A stretch of DNA of 64,000 nucleotides from DAINPP01 sp963667315 (lineage in GTDB: Bacteria; Thermotogota; Thermotogae; MWEM01), in NCBI GenBank assembly GCA_963667315.1, contig OY763325.1:1116001-1180000 (forward strand), written 5' to 3'. A program made the position numbers and the translations under genes. The notes beneath the pieces were generated by a model. The model saw only the letters and a program-made list of their open reading frames with translations. It did no database searches and was not told where the DNA came from. Shown here piece after piece: positions 43,883-54,363 of the stretch. Numbering within the stretch: the first letter of the stretch is position 1; each line of letters begins with the position of its first letter.

Positions 43883-45343
43883 CTAAAAGTTTTCCTTTTT
43901 ATTGATTCCTTCTTCGTAAACGTATATATATTCCTTCGCAGATCTTTCCCATGAAAAATCGCCTTTCATGGCATTTTGAACAATTTTACTCCATTTTTCA
44001 GGGTCTTTGTATGTGTACATCGCCTTGAACAGAGAATACAACAATTCACATTCTTTGTATTCATTAAATCCAAAACCGTTACCTTCACCCGTTTTCGGGT
44101 TGAATTCGGTAACAGTGTCTGCAAGCCCCCCTGTATAATGAACAATGGGAATTGTACCCATTCTCAAACTAAACAATTGTCCAAGGCCACAGGGTTCGTA
44201 TTTAGACGGCATGAGGAACATATCACTGCCGACATAGATATGATTGGCAAGATCGATATCAAATTCTATATTGGCTGAAACCCTGTCAGGATATTTTTCC
44301 TGAAGTTTTCTCATCATATCTTCATATTCAGGCTGTCCGGTACCAAGAAGAACCATCTGCGCTTCCTGCATAAATACAAGATTTGCAATCTGAGAAAAAA
44401 TATCCAGTCCTTTCTGAGAAACAAGTCTTGTGATAATACCGATTACCGGAACATCTGATCTCTGGGGAAGTCCGACTCTTTTCTGTAATTCAGCTTTGGA
44501 TATATATTTCCCGTTAAGATTGTCCACAGTAAATTTATTCAATGCAATTTCTCTGTTTTGAGGACTGAACACTTCATAATCTATCCCGTTTAAAATACCG
44601 TAAAGAGACTCACTTCTGATACTCAAAACACCTTCGAGATGTTCACCGAATTTTGAAGTTTGGATCTCCTGTGCGTATGTCGGACTTACTGTCGTGATGA
44701 TATCCGAGAACAAAATCCCGCCTTTCATGAAATTAATATCACCGTAGAATTCAAGTGCATCCACATTAAATAAATAATGCGGTAATCCGGCATAATTTAA
44801 AAGCCGACTGTTAACTCTGCCCTGATAACCAAGATTGTGAATCGTATAAACACTCAGTACGGAGTGGAACAGATTGTCGTCCTTATACAGACTTTTGAGA
44901 TAAACTGGCACAAGTCCTGTATGCCAGTCGTTGGCATGAATAACATCATATCTTTCCTCAAGTTCTTTTATCGCTGCTATCGCTGCAGCTGAAAAATATA
45001 CCGATTGAAGAGCAGGGTCTTCTTTCCCGTAAACTTCCTCAGTATGAAAAATATTTTCATTGGCAATCAAATATACATTACAATTTGAACCCGGTAATTT
45101 CGTCTTGTAAAGTCCGGCTTTTTCCGGTGTATCGACATAGGGTACCTCAAAAGGGTCAAAGACCTTTTCAATCTCATAACCGTATTTCATGGAATTTCTG
45201 TCTACTATTCGATGATATGGCATAAAGATATCAACTTCCACACCGTTTCTTTCAAGATATTTTGGAAGTGAACCTATAACATCAGCGAGCCCTCCGACTT
45301 TTGCAAAAGGAAAAACCTCGTATGACATCATTGCTACCTTCAT
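43883..45343 (-). CDS. glgA: glycogen synthase (ADP-glucose type)
   Basis: 486 residues, GT5 family. N-terminal KVGGLADVIGSLPKYL (ADP-glucose site), HANDWHTGLVP, and the C-terminal domain with RLVSQKGLDI and SKYEPCGLGQLFSLRMGTIP. Elongates alpha-1,4-glucan. ATG 45343 (MKVAMMSYEV) follows GAAAGGAGAAGAG. The ORF opens 6 codons earlier with a TTG within that binding site. 14 bases downstream of the CBS-ACT gene. Confidence 0.95.
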   Translation of the reverse strand: MKVAMMSYEVFPFAKVGGLADVIGSLPKYLERNGVEVDIFMPYHRIVDRNSMKYGYEIEKVFDPFEVPYVDTPEKAGLYKTKLPGSNCNVYLIANENIFHTEEVYGKEDPALQSVYFSAAAIAAIKELEERYDVIHANDWHTGLVPVYLKSLYKDDNLFHSVLSVYTIHNLGYQGRVNSRLLNYAGLPHYLFNVDALEFYGDINFMKGGILFSDIITTVSPTYAQEIQTSKFGEHLEGVLSIRSESLYGILNGIDYEVFSPQNREIALNKFTVDNLNGKYISKAELQKRVGLPQRSDVPVIGIITRLVSQKGLDIFSQIANLVFMQEAQMVLLGTGQPEYEDMMRKLQEKYPDRVSANIEFDIDLANHIYVGSDMFLMPSKYEPCGLGQLFSLRMGTIPIVHYTGGLADTVTEFNPKTGEGNGFGFNEYKECELLYSLFKAMYTYKDPEKWSKIVQNAMKGDFSWERSAKEYIYVYEEGINKKENF

Positions 45344-45357
45344 ATTCTCTTCTCCTT

Positions 45358-45981
45358 TCAAGTTCCAAGCCTTTTCTTAATGTACTCGGCTTCTATTCTG
45401 TTGGCTTCAAGAATCGTTCTGACATGATTAACATCATCAGAATCCACTTTTACAAAAACCTTTTGACTTGTCTCATCGTTAGGATATGCGATAATCGAAA
45501 CGATATTCAACTTTTCATTCCCAAGCGCTACTATTAGATCTTTCAGGCTTCCGGGTTTATCTTCCAGCGTAATAGAAAATGAAATCGAGCGTTTCTCCGA
45601 TGACAACATATCATTAAACAGTTCCAGGATATCAAAAACACTGATCACACCGCGAAATACCAGCTCTGAATTCAGAACCGGTACGATCTCCTCATGGGTT
45701 TCCATTAAAAGCGTGGAAACATCTTCGAGTACATCATCTTCAAAAACAAAAAAATCAATATTCTGCGCAAGATCCGCCGCTGTTATCGTATCAGGTTTCA
45801 AAGCCATCTCTTTATCAAAAAGATCCTCAAAATGCAAAATACCCAAATATTCATTCCTGGCTTTATCAACTACAGGAGCTGTAGGTGAAAATGCCTTTTC
45901 AAAGTAATGCTTTAATTCTGAAACTTTCGTCTCCGGATCAATCGTTGTCAGGTTCTTTTCATAACAATCTTTTATAATCAA
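45358..45981 (-). CDS. CBS-ACT domain protein (AcuB-like)
   Basis: 207 residues. Tandem CBS pair (about 1-125, for example YLGILHFEDLF and FRGVISVFDILELF), then a C-terminal ACT domain (about 135-205: SISFSITLEDKPGSLKDL, LNIVSIIAY). Binds adenylates and possibly amino acids; regulatory. I favour TTG 45981 as the start (GGAGG at 8-base spacing); GTG 45990 overlaps the binding site. Confidence 0.85.
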   Translation of the reverse strand: MIIKDCYEKNLTTIDPETKVSELKHYFEKAFSPTAPVVDKARNEYLGILHFEDLFDKEMALKPDTITAADLAQNIDFFVFEDDVLEDVSTLLMETHEEIVPVLNSELVFRGVISVFDILELFNDMLSSEKRSISFSITLEDKPGSLKDLIVALGNEKLNIVSIIAYPNDETSQKVFVKVDSDDVNHVRTILEANRIEAEYIKKRLGT

Positions 45982-46005
45982 TTCTTTCACCTCCGGAAAT
46001 TTGTT

Positions 46006-47388
46006 TTATTTTTCGAGATACTCAATAATTGATTTTGCTGCTGTTTTTCCCGCACCCATCGCTTCTATGACAGTAGCGGCTCCAGTCACAATATCTCCAC
46101 CGGCAAAAACACCACACATGGATGTTTGCATCTTTTCATCCGCATCAATATTTCCCCATCTGTTTAGCTGAAGGGCCGGTATTGTTTCAAGCAGGACTTT
46201 ATTTGGCGTTTGGCCAATCGCTTCTATGACGGTATCGGTCTCAAATATCTCAAAAGCCCCTTTTATCGGAACAGGTCTTCTTCTACCCGATGAATCAGGC
46301 TCTCCCAATGCCATTTTTTGTACCTTTACAGCCTTTAATCTACCATTTTCTCCGATATATTCAACCGGATTTGTCAACCAGTGAAAGTCAATACCTTCTT
46401 CAACGGCATGGTGATATTCTTCTATCCTCGCTGGAATCTCACTTTCCGTTCTCCGATAGATAACCTTTACATCTGCTTCACCAAGTCTTAACGCGCTACG
46501 TGCAGCATCCATTGCTACATTTCCGCCACCTACAACGATGACATGCTTACCCGTTCTGACCGGTGTATCAAAATACGGGAACCTATAACTTTTCATCAGA
46601 TTAATTCTCGTTAAAAATTCGCTTGATGAGTAAATCCCTATCAATTCAGAGCCGGGTATTCCCATCATTCTCGGAGTACCAGCACCAATACCGATAAATA
46701 TGGCATCAAACGCCTCTTTCAATTCTTCCATCGTAGTTGTTTTACCAACAATTATATCTGTTTCAATCTTAACTCCAAGTTTCTTAATCGCATCAATTTC
46801 ATTTTGAACAATACGCTTTGGTAATCTGAATTCCGGAATGCCGTAGACAAGAACGCCACCGGCAAGATGAAGCGCTTCAAAAACAGTACAGTCATATCCT
46901 CTTTCTGCGAGGTAAGCGGCACAGGTTAATCCCGAAGGACCACTTCCGATGATGGCAATCCTTTTATCCACCTTTGCATGCACCGAAACAGTCAATGTCT
47001 TATTTTCCCTTTCCCAGTCCGCGACATATTTTTCCAGCTTCCCGATAGATACCGGTTCATTGTCTTTCATCTTATTAAGAATACAGGCACCTTCACACTG
47101 ATTTTCCTGAGGACAAACCCTTCCACATATAGCCGGCAGATAATTATAGGTTTTCAATATTTTCGCAGATTCTGATAAATTATCATTTTTAAGTTCTGCG
47201 ATGAAACCCGGAATATCTATGCCGACAGGACATCCTTTTACACAAAGCGGATTCTTGCACTGAAGACACCTCTCAGCTTCAAGAACGGCATCCTCTTTTG
47301 TATAACCGAGATTGACTTCAAAAAAGTCCCTGTTTCTTTCTTCCGGTGTCCTTTCCTGTGTTGGTATCCTCTGCTTATTCATACTCAT
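46006..47388 (-). CDS. nfnB: NfnB-type NADPH oxidoreductase (GltA homologue)
   Basis: 460 residues. N-terminal Cys-rich region CLQCKNPLCVKGCP and CGRVCPQENQCEGAC binds two 4Fe-4S clusters; FAD site IGSGPSGLTCAAYLA and NAD(P) site VVGGGNVAMDAARSALRLG follow. Together with the next gene product it makes the Nfn transhydrogenase that couples NADPH, NADH and ferredoxin by electron bifurcation. Its start overlaps the nfnA stop by 4 bases. It could alternatively be annotated as glutamate synthase small subunit, but no large subunit is present. Confidence 0.9.
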   Translation of the reverse strand: MSMNKQRIPTQERTPEERNRDFFEVNLGYTKEDAVLEAERCLQCKNPLCVKGCPVGIDIPGFIAELKNDNLSESAKILKTYNYLPAICGRVCPQENQCEGACILNKMKDNEPVSIGKLEKYVADWERENKTLTVSVHAKVDKRIAIIGSGPSGLTCAAYLAERGYDCTVFEALHLAGGVLVYGIPEFRLPKRIVQNEIDAIKKLGVKIETDIIVGKTTTMEELKEAFDAIFIGIGAGTPRMMGIPGSELIGIYSSSEFLTRINLMKSYRFPYFDTPVRTGKHVIVVGGGNVAMDAARSALRLGEADVKVIYRRTESEIPARIEEYHHAVEEGIDFHWLTNPVEYIGENGRLKAVKVQKMALGEPDSSGRRRPVPIKGAFEIFETDTVIEAIGQTPNKVLLETIPALQLNRWGNIDADEKMQTSMCGVFAGGDIVTGAATVIEAMGAGKTAAKSIIEYLEK

Positions 47389-48230
47389 CGGTTATCAGCT
47401 CCATCCAAGCCGATTTTACATCGATGATGCGATTCTTTTTCTTCATCAAGATATTGTTTTTGTCTGTTCATCAAAACATCCCAATCAACAAATCGTCCAT
47501 CAAATTCAGGACCATCAACACAGGCATATTTAATCTCATCGCCAACTTTCACGCGACAACCGCCACACATCCCGGTTCCATCAATCATGATGGGATTTAA
47601 AGAAGTCCATATTAATAAGTCATGTACCTTTGCAACTTTAGCACAGAATTTCATCATAATGGTAGGACCAACCGCCCATGCCGCATCAAATACTTTCCCC
47701 TCATCAAAAAGCCGATTCATCGCATCTGTAACGAGACCTTTAGTTCCGAGCGAACCGTCATCGGTATAAATCAACAGCTCATCAGCGACAGATTCAAGTT
47801 CATCTTTCAGGATTATATGATCCTTGTCTCTTGATCCGATGATACAAGTCACATGATTATTGTTTTCTTTCAAAGTTTTGACGATGGTAAGGATTGCCGC
47901 AATTCCCACTCCACCACCAATAACCAACGTCTTTTCATTGATCGGTATTTCCGAAGCCTTGCCAAGCGGTCCCGCACAATTTGCCAGATTATCTCCCGCT
48001 TCAAGTTTCGCGAGCCTTTCCGTGGAGGTTCCGACAACCTGATAGATAATTCTGATTTTCTCTTTTTTATCCGTATCGGCAATCGTTAAAGGGATTCTTT
48101 CCGCTGACTCATCAGCCATCACAATGACAAACTGCCCCGCTTTCGCATGAGTAGCAATTCGCGGTGCATAAACCCATATATCATATTCATTTGAAGCTAT
48201 TTTTTCCTTTGATAAAATCCTGTAAGACAA
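47385..48230 (-). CDS. nfnA: NfnA-type ferredoxin-NADP+ reductase subunit (SudB-like)
   Basis: 281 residues. FNR-like FAD/NAD domain (residues about 1-215, with GPLGKASEI and VIGGGVGIAAI) and a C-terminal 2Fe-2S site GTGMCGGCRVKVGDEIKYACVDG. Paired with NfnB in an operon, as in anaerobes with the Nfn complex. Starts with TTG 48230 behind AAGGAGGG. Confidence 0.9.
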   Translation of the reverse strand: MSYRILSKEKIASNEYDIWVYAPRIATHAKAGQFVIVMADESAERIPLTIADTDKKEKIRIIYQVVGTSTERLAKLEAGDNLANCAGPLGKASEIPINEKTLVIGGGVGIAAILTIVKTLKENNNHVTCIIGSRDKDHIILKDELESVADELLIYTDDGSLGTKGLVTDAMNRLFDEGKVFDAAWAVGPTIMMKFCAKVAKVHDLLIWTSLNPIMIDGTGMCGGCRVKVGDEIKYACVDGPEFDGRFVDWDVLMNRQKQYLDEEKESHHRCKIGLDGADNR

Positions 48231-48306
48231 CTTAAGCCCTCCTTAATACGATAGAAATGGAACACTCAGTCTATATCAACAAATCACAATCGTATTTGTT
48301 ATAAAT

Positions 48307-48340
48307 TGCAGGGGCAGGTTTTCTGCCTACCCCTGTCTTT
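48307..48340. repeat. GCAGGGGCAGG palindromic repeat between ileS and nfnA
   Basis: CAGGGGCAGG / CCTACCCCTG stem with one mismatch, followed on the plus strand by TCTTTTTATTC and preceded by TTG. Belongs with the repeats near 13133 and 31873. The T-run is in the plus direction, so any terminator function would be for antisense transcription. Confidence 0.6.
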
Positions 48341-51121
48341 TTATTCTTCTTCTGAAGTATCCAGATCAGGATAATGTTCTTCAAGAATAGCGGCACATCT
48401 CGGACATGTGTCGGGGTATTTTTCATTGCTACCCGTTTCTTCATCATAATTCCAGCATCTTTGGCATTTTTCTCCCTTGGCACGTTCAACTACAACCGTA
48501 AGCCCTTCTTTGTTTTCTGTACTTCCATCTTTTTCAAGTGAGCACTTTGAAACGATGAAGAATCTGTCGAGCATTTTCTGTTGTTCTTCAAGAAGCTTAA
48601 AAATCTCTTCTGAAGAAACTTTCAATGTACAGTGAGCATCAAGGGAATGCCCGATTGTTCCGGCTGCTCTGCTTTTCTCAAGTGATACATTGACAATTTC
48701 TTTTATATCAAGTAATTTTTTCCATTTTTCCTCAAGCGCAAGATCAATATTACCATCTGCAACAGTCGGCCATTTTTCTGCATGAACTGATTTGTAAAGT
48801 CTTGCAGATTCGGGAAGATAATCGTATACTTCTTCCGCTGTAAAGACGATAACCGGAGCCAGCATGAGTGTCAGAGCCTTGAGGATTTCAAACATAACTG
48901 TCTGTCCGGATCTTCTTTCCAGGGAAGTTGTTCCTTCAACGTACATTCTGTCCTTGAGTACATCCAGGTAGACATTACTGAGATCTGAAACGATGTATTT
49001 ACTGATGCCTTGAATTCCCTTGTAAAATTCAAACGAATTGAAATTGTGATCGACAGTCTGAATAAGTGATCCCAATCTCGATAATGCCCATCTGTCAAAT
49101 TCAAGCAACTCTTCTCTCTTCACAGTATCTGTTGCAGGATCAAAATCTTTGAGATTTCCAAGCAGAAATCTCATCGTGTTTCTAATCTTTTTGTAAGTAT
49201 CCGTAAACTGTTTGAGAATGTCCATAGAAACATTGATATCGTTTCTGTAATCGGATGATGCCACCCAAAGTCTGAGGATATCTGCACCGTATAAATCGAT
49301 TACTTTCTGGGGATGAATAACATTTCCAAGTGATTTACTCATCTTATAACCCTTGCCGTCTCTTATAAAGCCATGCGTGACAACCGTCTTGAAAGGAGCA
49401 ACATCATGATTGGCAACGGACAGGAAAACAGATGAGTTGAACCAGCCTCTATGCTGGTCTGTACCTTCAAGATAAAGATCGGCGGGGTATCTTAGATTTT
49501 CTCTTTGTCTGACAACGCTTTCGAAAGAAGCCCCGGAGTCCACCCAAACATCAAGAATGTCCTGTTCCTTTTTAAAATGAGTACCACCACAATGCGGACA
49601 TGTGAATCCTTCAGGAAGTAATTCTTTCACATCTCTTGCAAACCAGGCATTGGTCCCTTCTTTTTCAACGATCTTTATGATATGATCCATTGTTTCCTCG
49701 TTGAGTATAGTTTCTCCACAACTTTCACAATAAACAGCAGGGATAGGGATTCCCCATGACCTCTGTCTTGAGATGCACCAGTCGGGTCTGTCTTTTACCA
49801 TGGAATTAATTCTTGTTTCTCCCCAGTCCGGCACCCACTTCGTCTTGTCTATTTCTGACAGCACCTTCTCTCTCAGACCGTTTTTATCAACACTGATAAA
49901 CCATTGTTCAGTCGCTCTGAAGATGATTGGCTTCTTACATCTCCAGCAATGAGGATAGGAATGCATGAACTTCTCGTTATAGACAAGCTTGTTGATATCT
50001 TCCAGTAATTCGATGACCTTTCCGTTTGCCTTGAAAACATGCTGTCCTTCCATGTCAGGATACTCTGAAGTATACTTCCCCTGTGCGTCAACTGGCGAAA
50101 GAATTTCCAGTCCATTTCTCAAACCTGTAATATAGTCATCCGCACCATGTCCGGGAGCTGTATGAACACATCCGGTACCGGCATCAAGTGTTACATAATC
50201 AGCCAATACAACGGGTGATTCTCTGTCGATGAATGGGTGCATCGTCTTCATACCTTCAATTTCAGACCCTTTCCAGGATTTTTCTATTTCAACAGTTTCG
50301 GATTTTCCTAATTTATTCATGAGTGTTGGAATCAATTCTTTTGCCATGATCCACTTTTCACCGTTCATATCAAATTGAACGTATTCAAATCTTGGATGTA
50401 CGGCAATGGCAAGATTAGCAGGCAGTGTCCAAGGCGTTGTTGTCCAGATGATGACATACGTATTATCTTCACCCTTAACAGGGAATTTCACATAAATCGA
50501 TTCTGATTTTTCATCCGCATATTCAATTTCAGCTTCTGCCAGTGCCGTTTCACAGGTTGGACACCAGTGAACAACCTTCTTGCTTCTGTATACGTTACCT
50601 TTTGCAACAAGCCCCTTAAGTGTTTCAAGAACCTTTGCTTCATATTTTGGATTCAAAGTCAGATAGGGGTTGTCCCATTCACCAAGTACCCCAAGTCTTT
50701 TAAATTCCTCTCTCTGAATATCAACAAATTCGGCAGCATATTCCGCACACTTCTCTCGAACTTCCAGTTGTGTCATGTCCCTTCTCTTTTCACCGAGAGT
50801 CTTTGCTACCTGATGTTCGATAGGCAACCCGTGTGTATCCCAACCCGGAACATACGGTGTCTTGAAACCCTTCATCGATTTATATTTCAGTATAATGTCT
50901 TTAAGTGTCTTATTTAAAGCTGTTCCAAGGTGCAAATGTCCATTTGCATATGGAGGACCGTCATGTAGGATATATTCAGGTTCTCCTTCCTTTTGACTGA
51001 GGATGTAATTGTACAGATCCATTTCATTCCATCGTTTAAGGTATTCAGGTTCTTTCTTTGCCAATCCCGCTCTCATCGGAAACTTGGTCTTCGGTAGATT
51101 TAAAGTTACTTTATATTCCAT
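48341..51121 (-). CDS. ileS: isoleucyl-tRNA synthetase
   Basis: 926 residues, full length. Class I motifs HLHLGTALNK (HIGH-type) and KMSKSLGN (KMSKS), editing region WTTTPWTLPAN, and a C-terminal zinc site CQRCW…CPRC. Charges tRNA-Ile. AGGAGG precedes ATG 51121. Only 72 bases separate it from the response regulator gene, with no T-box leader. Follows the same transcription direction as the two-component genes. Confidence 0.98.
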   Translation of the reverse strand: MEYKVTLNLPKTKFPMRAGLAKKEPEYLKRWNEMDLYNYILSQKEGEPEYILHDGPPYANGHLHLGTALNKTLKDIILKYKSMKGFKTPYVPGWDTHGLPIEHQVAKTLGEKRRDMTQLEVREKCAEYAAEFVDIQREEFKRLGVLGEWDNPYLTLNPKYEAKVLETLKGLVAKGNVYRSKKVVHWCPTCETALAEAEIEYADEKSESIYVKFPVKGEDNTYVIIWTTTPWTLPANLAIAVHPRFEYVQFDMNGEKWIMAKELIPTLMNKLGKSETVEIEKSWKGSEIEGMKTMHPFIDRESPVVLADYVTLDAGTGCVHTAPGHGADDYITGLRNGLEILSPVDAQGKYTSEYPDMEGQHVFKANGKVIELLEDINKLVYNEKFMHSYPHCWRCKKPIIFRATEQWFISVDKNGLREKVLSEIDKTKWVPDWGETRINSMVKDRPDWCISRQRSWGIPIPAVYCESCGETILNEETMDHIIKIVEKEGTNAWFARDVKELLPEGFTCPHCGGTHFKKEQDILDVWVDSGASFESVVRQRENLRYPADLYLEGTDQHRGWFNSSVFLSVANHDVAPFKTVVTHGFIRDGKGYKMSKSLGNVIHPQKVIDLYGADILRLWVASSDYRNDINVSMDILKQFTDTYKKIRNTMRFLLGNLKDFDPATDTVKREELLEFDRWALSRLGSLIQTVDHNFNSFEFYKGIQGISKYIVSDLSNVYLDVLKDRMYVEGTTSLERRSGQTVMFEILKALTLMLAPVIVFTAEEVYDYLPESARLYKSVHAEKWPTVADGNIDLALEEKWKKLLDIKEIVNVSLEKSRAAGTIGHSLDAHCTLKVSSEEIFKLLEEQQKMLDRFFIVSKCSLEKDGSTENKEGLTVVVERAKGEKCQRCWNYDEETGSNEKYPDTCPRCAAILEEHYPDLDTSEEE

Positions 51122-51193
51122 TTGTTGTGAAACCTCCTGTCACGTCTATATAATTATCACGACAAAAATTGTTCTATTCAAGTAAGTCAAATA

Positions 51194-51553
51194 TTACTTC
51201 TTCAACAATTTCTGAATTTCCTGCTTTAATATGCTGAAATCAGAGCTCTTTACAACATACGTATCAGCTGCCCAGGACGAAAGATCGGCCTTATAATGGC
51301 TGTATGCTGTGAGCAAAATAATCTTAATCGGAATGTTTCTCTTTCTGATTTCACCTGCGAGTTCAAGACCTGTCATGTCAGGCATCTCGATATCGACAGT
51401 AATCAAGTCGTAATCACTATTCTCGAGTTTTTCAAGTCCTTCTTTTGCATTTGAAGCTGTTTCAACATGATACCCTTCGTCTTCCAGCTCCTCTGAAATC
51501 AAAAATCTCATATTGTCTTCATCTTCAATAATGAGAATCTTGTTTTTTTCCAT
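51194..51553 (-). CDS. response regulator (single REC domain)
   Basis: 119 residues, CheY-like. Acidic pocket EDEDN, phosphoacceptor Asp in LITVDIEMPDMTG (about residue 52), Thr in ILLTAYSH and Lys in YVVKSSDF. No output domain, so it acts by protein contact or as a phosphorelay carrier. ATG 51553 is favoured by AGGAGG spacing; ATG 51559 overlaps the kinase stop. Its partner is the sensor kinase upstream. Confidence 0.88.
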   Translation of the reverse strand: MEKNKILIIEDEDNMRFLISEELEDEGYHVETASNAKEGLEKLENSDYDLITVDIEMPDMTGLELAGEIRKRNIPIKIILLTAYSHYKADLSSWAADTYVVKSSDFSILKQEIQKLLKK

Positions 51554-51555
51554 GT

Positions 51556-54363
51556 TCATTCCTCCTGTTCCGATAATTTCACCGGTATTTCGATGACAAA
51601 AACCGTATGCTCGCTTTCGCCTTTTACGGCCCTCTCTATTGTTAATTTACCATTGTGTTCCTCTTCAATTATCTTTTTAGTAATAGGCAAACCTAATCCG
51701 GTACCCGATACTTTTGTCGTAAAAAAGGGAGAAAAGATTTTCTCTTCAACTTCTTCAGTGATCAGTTCGCCATTATTCAGGAATTTCAATCTGACACTTC
51801 CATCCCTGATTTCCGATGTGATCTCTATGTATCCGTTACAGGCTTCAATCGCATTCTGAATGAGATTAATCATGGCCTGCTTGATTCTGCTGACATCAAC
51901 ATTTATCATCAACGACTGAACTGCCAGATCCAATTTGATATTGTTGGTTTCTATCCTGTCTTCATAAAGTAAGATTAGCTCTTCAACAGCCTCTTTAATA
52001 TCGATCTTATCAAATTCAAGCCTCTTTCTCGGACGACTGAACTCAAGAATCTCTTCAACTATCTTTTCCAGCCGTTTGACTTCCCCGTGAATAATATTAA
52101 GATACTTCATCGTCTTTTGCTCATGCCCGCTCTCAACCGAACGTTGCATCCTCTGAGTAAACCCGCCTATAACCGATAAGGGGTTTCTTATCTCATGCGC
52201 CACCCTGGCCGACATCTCTCCAAGTGAAGCAAGTTTTTCTCTTCTTCTTATCTCATTCTCCATGAGTTTTTTTTGTGTGACATCATCAAACATGATGATA
52301 ATGCCCTCAATTCTGTCCGAGCCGGAATATCTGAGAGGCGTAAATTTAATATCAAAAAACATGTCTTTATCGTTAAGATGCATCGGATATTCTGTCAGAA
52401 CAACCGTATCTTTTATTTCATAGACCTTTTCCGCAACGTTTTCAAGATCCTTAAAATCATGGGCAATATTATCAAAACTCATTCCCAGTACACGTTTCTT
52501 TTTATAATTAAAAACACTTTCAGAACGCCTGTTCCATTCTCGTATCTTATCCTCTCTATCTAAAACAATAATGGCGACATCAAGACTTTCCAGAATGCTC
52601 AAGGTAAAATCTTTATGATAGTTTAAAAGAGAAGTTTGTCTTTCAAGGGACAGGGTTTTGGATTTTAATTCCTCATAATTCTGAACATTTTCTATCGCCA
52701 AACCGGCATTATCTGAGAATATTTTCAAAACATCTATCATATTCGTTGTAATCTCTTTTCCTGAAAAACGGTTATCGAGTATCAGAACACCAACCGTTTC
52801 AAACCTCCCGACAAGAGGGACCACCACAAATTCTCTTGTTCCGAGAAGCGTTGCCAGTTCCCTGTACTCATTTCCCCATTCCTCTACAATCTCAGGAATG
52901 ACTTTTACAATTTTTTTTCGTACAACAACCTTTTCAAATACCATATGACTTTTGTATGGAAAGACCCTGTTTTGAATCTCATGTTTGGCATAATCATCGA
53001 TATCCATCGTCAATGCCTTTTCTCTCAGATATTGTGTAAAATTCCCAAGGGTATACTGTGAGATATTCTGTCGCCCCATCGTTGCTGCAATCTCCTGATT
53101 ACTCATGATGCCCATCCAGTGTTTTGCAACGAGCGTCTGATTTTTATTATTCTTCTCAAGCAGTAGTGCCCTGTCAAAGCCAAGACCTCTTTCTGACGTT
53201 ATCCCAAGCATCATGATACTTTGTATGTTTTTCACATCGTAACTTTCTCTCATCGCCCTGTTGATATACGTCATATTTTTCAACGAATTAACATGTTCTT
53301 TCTGTTGTGCAAGTAACTGCTCATTCGTATGTGTAAGGGCTCGGAATTTCCGGTTTTCTTCAGACAATTCAGAAAGATATTTCAATTTCGAAACCCCAAG
53401 AGAAATCCTTGAAGAGATATCTTCAAGGAGCGCAAGATCAACTTCATCAAAATGTTTATAAGGTCTGTATAAATCCTGAGCTTTACGGTTAATTAATATG
53501 ATAACACCGTATATATCATCATCATGATACAACGGGGAAGCTATTGCAGATTTTATGTTGACATCAAGCATATCCAGTGCCGCTCGCGGATCTTTTTTTG
53601 CCGAAATTGAAAGCACCGCTTCCCTGTTGTCGAAACACCAACCAACCATCCCATGATGAGAAGGAATGGTTCGTCTCATAATCTGTTCTTCGGTAATGCC
53701 ATACCAGTATTTTATCTCAAGCTCTTCATTTTCATTCAATAACCAGATAGAGGCATTTTCTACATTGAGCATCTTACAAGTCATGTTCATGGAATCTTTG
53801 TAAAGGGCATCTTCTAATCTTGATTTATTGATCAATTCATGTAATCTGGCAAGACTGAGTAATTTATAGGTGTTTTCCCTGAAGAGTCTATTTTCTATTG
53901 ACAGTTTTAAAACTCGTCCAATACTCTTAAGTATATCGGTAAAGTTCCTTGTACTCAATTTTGACGGCTCTTCATCATAACCGAAAGCGATCATGCCGAC
54001 AAATTGTCTTTTGTCAACAACCGGAAACAATGTCATATTTGCAGAATAGATAAATTCGAATTTCTCCAGTTCATCTTCTGTCTCTATCTTAACCGCATCA
54101 CCCGTTCTCAAACGTCTTGCTTCAGGGAGATCGACAACTTTTATTTTAAATTGTTTAACTGAAGATTTATCGAGATTAGAAAGGCCAATCAACCTGAATG
54201 CCTGCTTTTCCTTTTCAAAAATGAATACAGCACATTCATTCGCAGAAAAATTGTATGCCAGCTCCTCAGCAAGATGATTAACGCCTTCGTCTGAATTTAC
54301 AATATCAAGATTTAATAGCGTTTTGAATAAACTCAACTGATCTAATGAATTATTTTCATCCAT
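51556..54363 (-). CDS. multi-GAF/PAS sensor histidine kinase
   Basis: 935 residues, no membrane helices. Order: three GAF-like regions (about 20-160, 180-330, 360-565), a PAS domain (about 585-690: VLDREDKIREWNRRSESVFNY), then the dimerisation helix with His about 723 in RVAHEIRNPLS, and an ATPase with N-box NLIQNAIEAC and G2 GTGLGLPITKK. Cytoplasmic sensor; the signal is unknown. AAGGAG precedes ATG 54363. Co-transcribed with the downstream response regulator, overlapping it by 4 bases. Confidence 0.92.
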   Translation of the reverse strand: MDENNSLDQLSLFKTLLNLDIVNSDEGVNHLAEELAYNFSANECAVFIFEKEKQAFRLIGLSNLDKSSVKQFKIKVVDLPEARRLRTGDAVKIETEDELEKFEFIYSANMTLFPVVDKRQFVGMIAFGYDEEPSKLSTRNFTDILKSIGRVLKLSIENRLFRENTYKLLSLARLHELINKSRLEDALYKDSMNMTCKMLNVENASIWLLNENEELEIKYWYGITEEQIMRRTIPSHHGMVGWCFDNREAVLSISAKKDPRAALDMLDVNIKSAIASPLYHDDDIYGVIILINRKAQDLYRPYKHFDEVDLALLEDISSRISLGVSKLKYLSELSEENRKFRALTHTNEQLLAQQKEHVNSLKNMTYINRAMRESYDVKNIQSIMMLGITSERGLGFDRALLLEKNNKNQTLVAKHWMGIMSNQEIAATMGRQNISQYTLGNFTQYLREKALTMDIDDYAKHEIQNRVFPYKSHMVFEKVVVRKKIVKVIPEIVEEWGNEYRELATLLGTREFVVVPLVGRFETVGVLILDNRFSGKEITTNMIDVLKIFSDNAGLAIENVQNYEELKSKTLSLERQTSLLNYHKDFTLSILESLDVAIIVLDREDKIREWNRRSESVFNYKKKRVLGMSFDNIAHDFKDLENVAEKVYEIKDTVVLTEYPMHLNDKDMFFDIKFTPLRYSGSDRIEGIIIMFDDVTQKKLMENEIRRREKLASLGEMSARVAHEIRNPLSVIGGFTQRMQRSVESGHEQKTMKYLNIIHGEVKRLEKIVEEILEFSRPRKRLEFDKIDIKEAVEELILLYEDRIETNNIKLDLAVQSLMINVDVSRIKQAMINLIQNAIEACNGYIEITSEIRDGSVRLKFLNNGELITEEVEEKIFSPFFTTKVSGTGLGLPITKKIIEEEHNGKLTIERAVKGESEHTVFVIEIPVKLSEQEE

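Noticed and set aside
51122..51193. T-box before ileS
   Set aside because: Only about 72 bases separate the gene from the response regulator, with no T-box motif.
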